DNA of 64,000 bases from DASVBE01 sp963770375. GTDB lineage: Bacteria; Actinomycetota; Actinomycetes; Streptosporangiales; Streptosporangiaceae. Position 1 is the first letter of the stretch; every line of letters begins with the position of its first letter. Shown piece by piece: positions 1 through 7,957 of the stretch. The stretch covers positions 1 to 64,000 of the forward strand of contig CAVYPM010000018.1 of the NCBI GenBank assembly GCA_963770375.1. Direction: 5' to 3'. Under the pieces are notes generated by a model. That model was not told the origin of the DNA. It did no database searches and worked only from the letters and a program-made list of their open reading frames with translations. A program made the position numbers and the translations under genes.

Positions 1-1
1 C

Positions 2-354
2 CTGATCGCTTCAGCGCGCGCCGTTGGGATTTCCGAAGAGCAGCTTGCGATTCGCAGCGGCCTTGATAGCACCAGATCATCGACAAACTCGACCTGCGGC
101 GAATTTCTACTGGAATTCCGCGAATTTGCTTCGAGCAGCTCGCTACAGCACTCGGAACCTTTACCGACCATATTCGGCAGATGACGACCGGTCCGCCGCT
201 CTTAGCTGCCGGTACACGGCACAAAGCGAAGCGTAAACCCGTGCCGACAACCGAGGATTTTGCCGACGCGATCCGCAACTCTTCTCTTTCCGAGCAGGCG
301 AAACGCTTCTGGCTGGAAGCAGTTGCGGCGGAACATAAGAGTAGCGAGAAATGA
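2..354 (+). CDS. XRE-family regulator, 5'-truncated and frameshifted
   Basis: The 3' part of a helix-turn-helix regulator, cut by the window edge. From base 2 the frame reads LIASARAVGISEEQLAIRSG, the typical recognition-helix end of an XRE domain. At about 74 the frame must change by one step, after which IIDKLDLRRIS and an uninterrupted stretch ending AAEHKSSEK run to TGA 352-354. The downstream gene starts at ATG 351 inside this stop (ATGA overlap), so the two are translationally coupled. XRE regulator plus ImmA/IrrE protease is a known pairing in which the protease cleaves or relieves the regulator (ICEBs1 ImmR/ImmA, Deinococcus DdrO/IrrE). The same relation here is inferred. Base composition is clearly lower in GC than the window after 3.6 kb. 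Confidence 0.6.
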
Positions 355-3300
355 GTGCGTGGAGTGAGGTGCGCAGGCAGGCGCGTCTCCATCATTCAGA
401 GCTCGCGGGCTCAGACGAGAATCTTGTGCCCGCAGCCACTCTTCTGGCCGCAGCCGAGACGAATACAGGAATCAGTAGAAGGCCGCCCGCAGAACGACGC
501 GCTCTTAGACGATGCAGAGGCAGTATACAACCCCGAACGAAAACGAATCTATTTCTCGACCGCGACAGAGCCAGATCTCGCAGCATTCTATGTAGCCCAC
601 GAATACGCGCACCATTGGCTGGACCAAGCCTTAACGCACTGCCGTAGCGTCGATTTAAACGTCGCGACCCCCGCCGAACCTGAGATGTCCCTAGTGGGCG
701 AGCCTGACGCGTACAGCCCGAAAGAGCGAGACGAGGCACAGGCCAACCTGTTTGCCCGCGAATTCCTTCTTCCGCGTGACAAACTGCTCCGATTGTCCAG
801 TCGCGAGATCTTTGATGCGGAACGCATCGCGACCGACGTAGGCGTCCCGATGGAACTCGTGATGCAGCAGTTGGCCGATGCCCTGCTCCTGCCCGCAGAC
901 CGCGCCGATGCTGAAGAGACGCGAGCGGAGCCATCGCCGGACCGCACGCAGACACAGGCCATCGAGGCCGGTCAGGGTCCCCGTCGAGTGAGGGCCGGAC
1001 CCGGAACCGGCAAGACGCGTACCCTTGTCGGCAAGGTAAAGAGGCTCGTCGACGACAAGGAGGACCCTAAGTCCATTCTGGTGCTCACCTTCTCGAATTT
1101 TTCAGCGCAGATATTCTCCGTGCGTATCCGCGCCGCGGTGCGCCAACCGGCTACCGCGGTCTGGACCGGTACTTTCCACGCCTATGGACTCGAACTTCTT
1201 CGTAAGTACGGAGTAGAGCTCGGGTTGCCGATCAACCTTCGGCTTCTCGATAGGACCGGTTCGCTCATGCTCCTTGAGGAACTGCTCACTGATCTTCGCC
1301 TCAACCACTACCTCGATCTCTTCGAACCGTTGCTCAAACTCCGCTCGATACTTGCCCTTATTGCGCGCGCTAAGGACGAGCTGGCGACGCCTGAGCGCTA
1401 TAGGGAACTAGCGCTTGAGATGATCGCCGCAGCGCATGGGGAGGAAGAACGTGAGGCTGGCGAGCGGGCGCTAGAGGTTGCGCGCGCGTATGAGGTTTAC
1501 GAACGCGCGTTGCGCACGCGAGGGCTCGTCGACTTCGGCGATCTGATCGCCCGGCCCGTGAGCGCCTTCGAATGAGACCCGATATCCGCACTGTCCATAC
1601 GCACCGAAAAGCGACACATCCTTGTCGATGAATACCAGGACATGAACCGCGCGAGCGCGCTGCTGCTGCGCGAAAAGCTTGTTGAGACTGGGTGCGGACC
1701 GTGGGTCGTCGGCGATGTCCGGCAATCAATCTATCGCTTCCGCGGCGCTCCCCACTCAACTTAGCTCGGTTCGGAGACGATTTTCCGGACGAGAAAACGA
1801 CAGATCTCGGTGTCAACTACCGATCAGGAGGCCGCATTCTTCGCACTTTCGAGGCGTTTGGCGCGGGAATGGCGACCGGCAGGTCTTGCGCCGTCCCCGA
1901 CGCTCGAGCCGCATCGCGGGGAGAGCGCTGGGCGTGTGGACTTCGAAGTGGCCGCGACCGCCCAAGCCGAATTTCAGGGCATCGCACGGACGATCCTGTC
2001 CGACGTCGAGCACGGCGGAAGCTTCACCAAACACGCCATCATCGCTCGCGCGCACACGACCCTAGCGCGCCTTGCGCGGCATCTTGAACGTTCCGGCGTG
2101 CCGTGCCTCTACTTCGGCGACTTCTTCGAGCGATCGGAGATCCGTGACTACTCTCGCTGCTTTCGGTCGTCTCAGAGCGAGCCGGCATCGGCTTCTTTCG
2201 TTCCGCACAACTGCCTCAGTACGCGGTGCCTACCGCAGATGTCGCCGCGGTCTTCCGCTGGCGTCACGAGCAAAATGTCGCGATGCTGGTCGCGCTGCGC
2301 CGGCTCGATGAGATTCCGGATCTCTCGGAAGCCGGTCGCGTCGCGCTAACAACGCCTCGCAGCCGACTTCGCCGAAGTGAATTTCCCCATGTCTGCTCAT
2401 CGGTTTCTGCTGCTACATCTCTTCCGGCGCGGAAATCACCTGCAAGTCTTGCTCAAGGATAACAGTGTCGCGGGGCAGCAGCGCCGCCTTGCAATCTACC
2501 AACTGCTGCAATTCACGTTCTCGTTCCGAGCCACGCCCGGTATAGATCCCAAACGCGCTTTCCTTGAACACCTGCGGCGCCTCGAGATCCTCGATGAGGA
2601 TAAGCAACTCAGACAGTTGCCGGCCGCCGCCAGCGAGATCGACGCAGTCCGCATGATGACCGTCCATGCGAGCAAAGGGCTGCAGTTCCGATCGGTACAC
2701 ATTCCGTCAGTCACTTCGCGACACTTTCCCGTCAACCGCACAGACCGGGATACACCCCCCAAGGGACTCATAGACACCGACTCGCTCATGAGTCGCGAGG
2801 CGGAAGAAGAGAGCCTATTTTTCGTCGCGATGTCTCGCGCTCAGGACGAACTCCATTTCTCTCGCGCAGTATCATACGGAGGTGGCGCGTGGTCGCACGT
2901 TAAGCCGTCGCCATTTCTCGACCGCATAAGAGCGCATCTTCCAAAGAGGCCCGATGCGTCGCCCAGTTGGACCGATGAGGGCGCGGTCGAACCAGCCGGT
3001 CCGACTCTTCAGCCGCCGGAGAGCAGCGAAACTGGCCGGCCCGCGCAATCGAGACTTATATCGAATGCCCGCGCCGTTTCTATTACGCCGAAGTTCTGCA
3101 GGTACTGGGCGGCGGTGAGACTGCGACGCCGTACCTACGGTTCCAATCGGCGGTGCACGCCAGTATTGCCTGGCTACGCGAGACATCATCGCCCGAGGAA
3201 AGGCAGACGGGTGCGGCGGGCTCGTCTCGCGGAAAACTGGGAGAAGAGCGGACCGCGAGGACGTGCCTTCGAAACCATTTACCGCGCTGCTGCCGAGCAA

Positions 3301-3600
3301 ATGCTCGCGACAGCGCTTCGATTGATGGACGGCACCAGCCTACCCGCAGAGGTATCGCTAACGCTCGCCGGCGGAGTGGTCGTGAACTGTCGCGCCGATC
3401 ATGTCAGTTCGGGGACCGACGGAATCATGGTGCGGAGACTTAAGACGAGTCGGCTGTCGGAAAGAGAGGGCCAGAAGGCTAGGTATGTGATCATGCAGGC
3501 GGCACTCCGCCAGACAGAATCCGGGCACCCAGGTCGACTTCGAGCACGTGTCGCTGCTCACGGGCGAACGACGGCGTGCAACGATTGATCCGCGCATGAC
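351..3600 (+). pseudogene. ImmA/IrrE protease - UvrD helicase - RecB/Cas4-like nuclease fusion, disrupted
   Basis: One long coding region, readable only by changing frame repeatedly. ATG 351 opens MSAWSEVRRQARLHH; after a shift near 490 come the ImmA/IrrE signatures HEYAHHWL (zinc site) and EAQANLFAREFLLP. UvrD/Rep motifs then follow in order: AGPGTGKTRTL (I), LTFSNFSA (Ia), VDEYQDMN (II), GDVRQSIYRFRGA (III), NYRSGGRIL (IV), MTVHASKGLQF (V), FFVAMSRAQ (VI). The C-terminus carries IETYIECPRRFYY and later RADHV...VRRLKTSR, resembling RecB/Cas4-type nuclease tails of SF1 helicases, although the usual acidic residue before the lysine is not obvious. There is a nonsense TGA at 1573-1575 and shifts near 490, 1755, 1860, 2170, 2350, 3045, 3200 and 3510. 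The reading frame is still coding (FEHVSLLTGERR) when it is lost at about 3600. A DNA-processing, possibly defence or stress role is inferred. Whether the breaks are decay or sequence error cannot be told here. Confidence 0.7.
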
Positions 3601-3606
3601 AAGACC
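3590..3606. other. Sequence junction truncating two genes
   Basis: Left of this point the sequence is the lower-GC helicase gene, still open at its nuclease tail. Right of it the sequence is very GC-rich and begins in the middle of a CYTH domain (KTVARVTVD). Both genes are on the plus strand and both are cut at the same place. I see no inverted-repeat ends, target duplication, tRNA or integrase. The cause is either illegitimate recombination/deletion or a chimeric assembly join. Confidence 0.7.
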
Positions 3607-4753
3607 GTCGCCCGGGTCACGGTCGACCAGATGGCCCCCGGGCCCAAGGCGCCGGGCCTGCCGCCCCGGCTGGTCATCACCCCGCTGCGCGGCTATCTGT
3701 CCCAGGCCGACAGGCTGGCCGAGCTGCTCACCGACGTGGACGGGGTGACCGAGGCCGGCATCGGCTCGCTGGAGCAGGCGCTGGCCGCGGCCGGACGCCA
3801 CCCCGGCGACTACACCGGCAAGATCAGTGTCCGGCTCGAGCCGCAGCAGCCCGCCGCGGCCGCCGTGGCCACCGTGCTCACCTCGCTGCTCGACACCCTC
3901 GAAGCCAACGTCCCCGGCACGATCCGGGACATCGACACCGAGTTCCTGCACGACCTGCGGATCGCGGTGCGCCGCACCCGGTCCGCGCTGAAGCTGGCCG
4001 GGGACGTGCTGCCGGCCGGCCTGGCCGCCCGGTTCCGGCCCGAGTTCAAGTGGCTCGGCGACCTGACCACGCCGACCCGGGACATGGACGTGTACCTGCT
4101 CGGGTTCGGCGGCATGGCGGCCGGGCTGGTCGCTGCCTCATCCGCGGACCTGGAGCCCTTCCGGGCACACCTCGCGCGCAAGCGCGCCGCGGAGCAACGG
4201 CAGCTGGCACGCGGCCTCCGTAATCCTAAATTCTCGCGGCTATCCCGCGACTGGCGCGAAGCCCTCGCGGCCGTGCCCGCCAGCCGCCGGGCCCGCCCCA
4301 CCGCCCGCACCCTGGCCGACCAGCGGATCCGCAAGGCGCATCGCCGGGTGCTCGCCGACGGCGCCGCCATCACCCCGGCGTCCGCCCCCGAAGCCCTGCA
4401 TGACCTGCGCAAGCGCGCCAAGGAGCTGCGCTACGCGCTGGAGATCTTCGGTTCCCTGTACGACCCGGGCGCGCACTGGCAGGCGATCAGGGAGCTGAAG
4501 GCGCTGCAGGACTGCCTGGGCGCTGTTCCAGGACACCCAGGTGCAGACGGACGAGCTGCGCGCGTTCGCCGGCGAGATGATGGCCGGGCAGACCGTGCCC
4601 GCCGCGACGCTGCTGGCCATGGGCGAGGTCGCGGCCGGCCTGGCCCGCCAGCAGCACGCCGCGCGCAGCGAGTTCGCCGGCCGTTTCCGCGACTTCGCCG
4701 GGCCCGGCGGGCAGAGCCGGATCCTGGCCCTGACCGGGGAGGCCCGCGGATGA
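3600..4753 (+). pseudogene. CYTH-CHAD domain protein, 5'-truncated, one frameshift
   Basis: The reading frame opens without a start at the junction with KTVARVTVD, the end of a CYTH (triphosphate tunnel) domain. A linker and a full CHAD domain of conserved histidines follow: FLHDLRIAVRRTRSALK, then LHDLRKRAKELRYALE and LKALQDCLG. CHAD domains bind polyphosphate; CYTH-CHAD fusions are linked to inorganic polyphosphate metabolism. At about 4520-4530 the frame slips: a single extra G (LGA-FQD) or a GC dinucleotide loss would explain it. The true tail, QTDELRAFAGEMM to LALTGEARG, then runs in the other frame to TGA 4751-4753. An ATG at 3631 could start a shortened CHAD-only protein. The stop overlaps the parA start (ATGA). 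Confidence 0.75.
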
Positions 4754-5505
4754 AGATCTTCGCCACGTACAACATCAAGGGCGGCGTGGGCAAGACCGCC
4801 ACCGCGGTCAACCTGGCCCACCTGGCCGCCAAGGCCGGCCACCGGGTCCTGCTGTGGGACCTGGACCCGCAGGCCGCCGCGACGTTCCTGTTCCGCATCC
4901 GGCCGCGGGTCAAGGGCGGCGGCAAGGCGCTGATCCAGGGCACCCGCACGCTGGACGCCGCGATCAAGGGCACCGACTTCGACCGCCTCGACCTGCTGCC
5001 CGCCGACTTCACCTACCGCAACCTGGACCTGCTGCTGGACTCGGCGCGCAAGCCCGAGCGCAAGCTCGGCCGCCTGCTGGCCCCGCTGCGGAGCGGCTAC
5101 GACGTGGTCTTCCTCGACTGCCCGCCGAGCATCTCGCTGCTGTCCGAGAGCGTCCTGCACGCCGCCGACGTGCTGCTGGTCCCGCTGATCCCGACCACCC
5201 TGTCGGTGCGCACGCTGGACCAGCTGACCGAGTTCATCGACGGCTTCGAGGGCAAGCAGCCGGGCATCCTGGCCTTCTTCTCGATGATCGACCGGCGCAA
5301 GCGGCTGCACAAGGAGATCGCCGCCACCCTGCCCGCGCAGCGCAAGGACGTGGCCAGCACGGCGATCCCGGCGCTGTCCATCATCGAGCAGATGTCCGTG
5401 CAGCGCGCCCCGGTGACCGCGTTCGCGCCGCGCTCGGCCGCCGCGCGCAGCTACGTGGACCTGTGGCAGGAGGCCGCCGACCGGGCGGGGCTGGCCGCAG
5501 ACTGA
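4750..5505 (+). CDS. Orphan ParA-family ATPase
   Basis: A 251-residue deviant-Walker ATPase. Seen directly: KGGVGKTATAVNL (Walker A with the signature lysine), DLDPQAA (switch I/A') and VVFLDCPPS (Walker B). ParA/MinD ATPases form ATP-bound dimers on the nucleoid or membrane and position plasmids, chromosomes or protein cargos through a partner protein. No parB or centromere-like repeat array lies nearby, so a role in DNA partition is not indicated. The start overlaps the stop of the CYTH-CHAD gene by four bases, which suggests the polyphosphate-binding protein is the functional partner (inference). The gene is intact and has the local very high GC. Confidence 0.85.
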   Translation: MKIFATYNIKGGVGKTATAVNLAHLAAKAGHRVLLWDLDPQAAATFLFRIRPRVKGGGKALIQGTRTLDAAIKGTDFDRLDLLPADFTYRNLDLLLDSARKPERKLGRLLAPLRSGYDVVFLDCPPSISLLSESVLHAADVLLVPLIPTTLSVRTLDQLTEFIDGFEGKQPGILAFFSMIDRRKRLHKEIAATLPAQRKDVASTAIPALSIIEQMSVQRAPVTAFAPRSAAARSYVDLWQEAADRAGLAAD

Positions 5506-5548
5506 CCCGCCGGCCCGGGTAACGTTCAGGACGGGTTACGGAACGTGG

Positions 5549-6529
5549 TCAGCGGGCCCCGTCCGCAAAGCTGATCAGCGCCTCATTGACCTCGGCAGGC
5601 CGTTCCTGCTGGGTCCAGTGCCCGCAGCCGGGCAGCAGCACGGTGCCGCGCAGGCCGGGCACGGACTCCGCCATCCGGTCGATCGCCGTGCGGGCGCCGG
5701 GGCCGGCGATCACCCCGTCCCGCTCGCCCGCGATGAACAGCGCGGGCGGTGTGATGGGGGCACCGTGCCAGGCGCTGGTCAGCTCCCAGTTCCGGTCCAG
5801 GTTCCGGTACCAGTTCAGCCCGCCGGTGAACCCGGACGCGGTGAACTGGCCCGCGAAGCAGCCGATGTCCGCCTCGGTCAGCCAGCCGGGCAGCTCCGCC
5901 GGGTCGGCGAAGGCGTCCAGCAGCCCGCCGCCGGCGGGCACCAGCCACGGCGTCCCCGGGCTCTCGCCGGCCGCACTGTACAGCGTCTTGCGGAAGGTCA
6001 GCCGGGGGTCGCGGGCCAGCTCGGCGTCGGCCGGGCCGAGCTGCTGGAAGTACACCATGTAGAACGCCTCGCCGAACCGGTCACGCATCACCGCGACCGG
6101 CGGGGCGGAGCCTCGCGGCCGCCACGGCACGCTCAGCGCGACCACGCCGCGGACCCGGTCAGGGCGCAGCAGCGCGGTATGCCACGCCACCGGGGCGCCC
6201 CAGTCGTGGCCCACGACCACCGCGTCCGGCTCCCCCAGCGCGTCCAGCAGGCCGGTCACGTCGCCGGCCAGGTGCAGGATCGTGTACTCGTCGACCCGGG
6301 CCGGCCGTCCCGTCTGGCCGTAGCCGCGCTGGTCCGGGGCGACCGCGTGGAAGCCCGCTTCGGCCAGCGCGGTCAGCTGGTGCCGCCAGGAGTACCACGA
6401 CTCGGGAAAACCGTGCAGCAGCACGACCAGCGGGCCCTGGACCGGTCCCGCCTCGGCGATGTGCATCCGCAGGCCGCGGACGTCGAGCTCACGATGCGAG
6501 ATACTGGTCGTCCCGCGGCCATCCGACAT
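5549..6529 (-). CDS. Alpha/beta hydrolase, epoxide hydrolase type
   Basis: A 326-residue single-domain alpha/beta hydrolase. The oxyanion motif is LHGFPESWYSWRHQL; the nucleophile elbow is VVGHDWGAPVAW, with Asp as nucleophile as in epoxide hydrolases and haloalkane dehalogenases; the catalytic histidine lies in LPGCGHWTQQERP near the C-terminus. YFQQLGPADAEL supplies a cap-domain tyrosine. The family opens epoxides to diols in the cytoplasm; the substrate is unknown. ATG at 6529 (MSDGRG) is preferred because the longer open frame upstream is repeat sequence. The gene converges with parA, and palindromic repeat copy 1 lies just upstream of its start. Confidence 0.85.
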   Translation of the reverse strand: MSDGRGTTSISHRELDVRGLRMHIAEAGPVQGPLVVLLHGFPESWYSWRHQLTALAEAGFHAVAPDQRGYGQTGRPARVDEYTILHLAGDVTGLLDALGEPDAVVVGHDWGAPVAWHTALLRPDRVRGVVALSVPWRPRGSAPPVAVMRDRFGEAFYMVYFQQLGPADAELARDPRLTFRKTLYSAAGESPGTPWLVPAGGGLLDAFADPAELPGWLTEADIGCFAGQFTASGFTGGLNWYRNLDRNWELTSAWHGAPITPPALFIAGERDGVIAGPGARTAIDRMAESVPGLRGTVLLPGCGHWTQQERPAEVNEALISFADGAR

Positions 6530-6576
6530 AGCGGCAGGATACTGGCGACCGGGCCGGCTCAGCTTGCAGCGGGCAT

Positions 6577-6737
6577 GCCGGCGGAGCCGGCCAGCGAGCG
6601 CACGGCCGCGGCGCTGTTTTCCCGGCGAGCGGACGGCGCTTCGTCGTTCGGCGAGCGGCGCTCGCCGGGAAGGCAGCGCGCATAGCGGCCCTGCGCTCGC
6701 CAGCAAGCACTGCGGCCCTGCGCTCGCCAGCTAACAC
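6577..6737. repeat. Dispersed palindromic repeat, copy 1
   Basis: A long imperfect palindrome. Outer arms 6594-6609 and 6685-6700 match 15 of 16; inner arms 6611-6631 and 6659-6679 match except two positions able to form G-U pairs in RNA. The element opens with two GCCGGC blocks around GGA and closes with CAGCAAGCAC at 6710. The last about 25 bases are then repeated imperfectly to 6737. Related copies lie at 27605-27737 and 29706-29849. The architecture recalls REP/MITE-type non-autonomous elements; no transposase is seen. Confidence 0.8.
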
Positions 6738-6809
6738 AGAGTCATAGCTGTGGCTTTGTGTCCCAATGCACGCCTCTGGCGCATGGTTCCAGTGCATGCT
6801 AGGAGGGCG

Positions 6810-6836
6810 ATGCTGATGAATGAGGGGGCCCGGTGA
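6810..6836 (+). CDS. Possible eight-codon leader peptide
   Basis: ATG 6810 follows a strong ribosome site (AGGAGGG, 6801-6807) and encodes MLMNEGAR before TGA 6834-6836. That stop overlaps the GTG start of the next gene at 6833 (GTGA). It may couple translation. Alternatively this is the real start and an indel separates it from the downstream frame. Confidence 0.35.
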   Translation: MLMNEGAR

Positions 6837-7336
6837 GCCGCAGGCTGCTCCGGTTGGAGATCCCGGTGATGCCAGACCGGAAGATGTTCCGGGTGCTGGA
6901 TGCGACTGCGGATCCGGACGCGCCGGGGAGTCCCGCGCCGATCGAGGGCGCGCTGGTCAGCTCGAGCCGCGAGCAGCTGCTGGTCACGAGCCTGCAGGAG
7001 AACGTCGGCGTGCGGGTCACGATCGAGGAGTGGGACAGCGCGCCGCCCGCGTTCAGCGACGGCTACGAGGACGAGGCCAAGTGCGTGCTGTACCTGCGCG
7101 GCCAGCTCAGCGTGGACATGGGTCCGGCCGGGCGCGCGGTGCAGGGCCTGATGCTGGCCGGCGGGGTCGGTGACTACGGTGTCCGGGTCTACGCCAGGAA
7201 CCGCGCCGAGGTCGTCCGGCAGTACGGCGAGCTGTTCGAGCGGAACTTCGACCCGCTGGGCGACGATTTCCAGCGGGCCCGCCGTCAGCTCGACGGCCTG
7301 GAGCAGTACCTTCTCCAGCTCTGGCGCGAAGCCTAG
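6833..7336 (+). CDS. Conserved-looking hypothetical protein, 167 residues
   Basis: Not assigned to a family. A soluble protein beginning MSRRLLRLEIPVMPDRKMF, with no signal peptide or membrane segment. The middle (VGVRVTIEEWDSAPP, KCVLYLRGQLSVDMG) looks beta-rich; the C-terminus (RQYGELFERNFDP to QLDGLEQYLLQLWREA) is predicted helical. Codon use matches the neighbours. The GTG start overlaps the stop of a possible leader peptide with an excellent ribosome site. It converges with the DUF3040 gene and shares a 16-bp tandem duplication with it at the end. Confidence 0.6.
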   Translation: MSRRLLRLEIPVMPDRKMFRVLDATADPDAPGSPAPIEGALVSSSREQLLVTSLQENVGVRVTIEEWDSAPPAFSDGYEDEAKCVLYLRGQLSVDMGPAGRAVQGLMLAGGVGDYGVRVYARNRAEVVRQYGELFERNFDPLGDDFQRARRQLDGLEQYLLQLWREA

Positions 7337-7367
7337 CGGTGCTAGCCGGGTGCGGTGCTAGCCGGGT
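7336..7367. repeat. 16-bp tandem duplication
   Basis: Two exact head-to-tail copies of GCGGTGCTAGCCGGGT (7336-7351, 7352-7367) between two converging genes. They encode the last residues of the DUF3040 protein, including its stop. Confidence 0.8.
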
Positions 7368-7752
7368 ACTGGGGCCTGCTTCCGGATGGCTGACGGCAGG
7401 GGCTGGGTGGCACTGGTGACCGGGGCCGCGCTCGCGGTGGCGGCCGGCGGGCTTGCCGTTGCCGGCTGCTCGCCTTTGCCTTTGCCTGCTGCGTGGTCTG
7501 CTGGCCCGAGGGCTGGTCGTTCTGGCGCGCTATGACGCGGAACGGCACGAACGAGTAGATCACCAGTGCGGCCAGCGCGACGGCGGCTACCGCGACCACG
7601 GTGGCCAGCAGGCGCCCCTTGGCGGCCCGGATGCTGGCGCCCAGCCGCGGGCGGGTGAACGCAGACAGGTTGCCCGCCAGATAAGGATCATCGGCGGCGA
7701 GACGGCGCTCGATCTCCGCAAGGATGCGCTGCTCGTCCATGGAAAGCGCCAT
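7342..7752 (-). CDS. DUF3040 membrane protein
   Basis: A 136-residue actinobacterial DUF3040 protein. The N-terminal signature MDEQRILAEIERRLAADDP is typical. One strong membrane segment lies at about residues 49-68 (ATVVAVAAVALAALVIYSFV), followed by a Gln/Arg/Pro-rich low-complexity tail. ATG 7752 or ATG 7740 (MDEQRI) could serve as start; both leave the domain whole. Function in the family is unknown. The tail ends in a 16-bp tandem duplication, so its last residues are probably recent. Confidence 0.8.
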   Translation of the reverse strand: MALSMDEQRILAEIERRLAADDPYLAGNLSAFTRPRLGASIRAAKGRLLATVVAVAAVALAALVIYSFVPFRVIARQNDQPSGQQTTQQAKAKASSRQRQARRPPPRARPRSPVPPSPCRQPSGSRPQYPASTAPG

Positions 7753-7921
7753 GGCGTCACCTCCGCCTAGCGCACGGGTGGGCTGACTCCTACTATCCCC
7801 CAGCAGAGCATTTTTATCCGCCCTTTGCCATCCCGGCCGGCCAGGAAACCCGCCGTATTCCCGAACTTCGCTCAGGGAAGGCCGGCTGCCCGCCCGCCGC
7901 GGAACCGCCTAGAACACGTGT

Positions 7922-7957
7922 TTGACTTGATCGAACTGGCGTTCTAGGGTCGGGAAC
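7922..7957 (+). promoter_or_regulatory. Promoter with LexA/SOS-type operator
   Basis: TTGACT (7922-7927) and TAGGGT (7945-7950) are spaced by exactly 17 bases. Between them sits TCGAAC-TGGC-GTTCTA (7931-7946), which matches 11 of 12 fixed bases of the mycobacterial LexA box TCGAAC-N4-GTTCGA. Transcription would start about at the GTG codon 7958, so the mRNA is probably leaderless. DNA-damage induction is inferred. Confidence 0.75.

Noticed and set aside
1..3600. Transposon or prophage insertion
   Set aside because: No transposase, integrase, terminal repeats or phage structural genes were found.
4750..5505. Plasmid or chromosome partition locus
   Set aside because: parA has no parB and no centromere-like repeat array; the neighbour is a CHAD gene.
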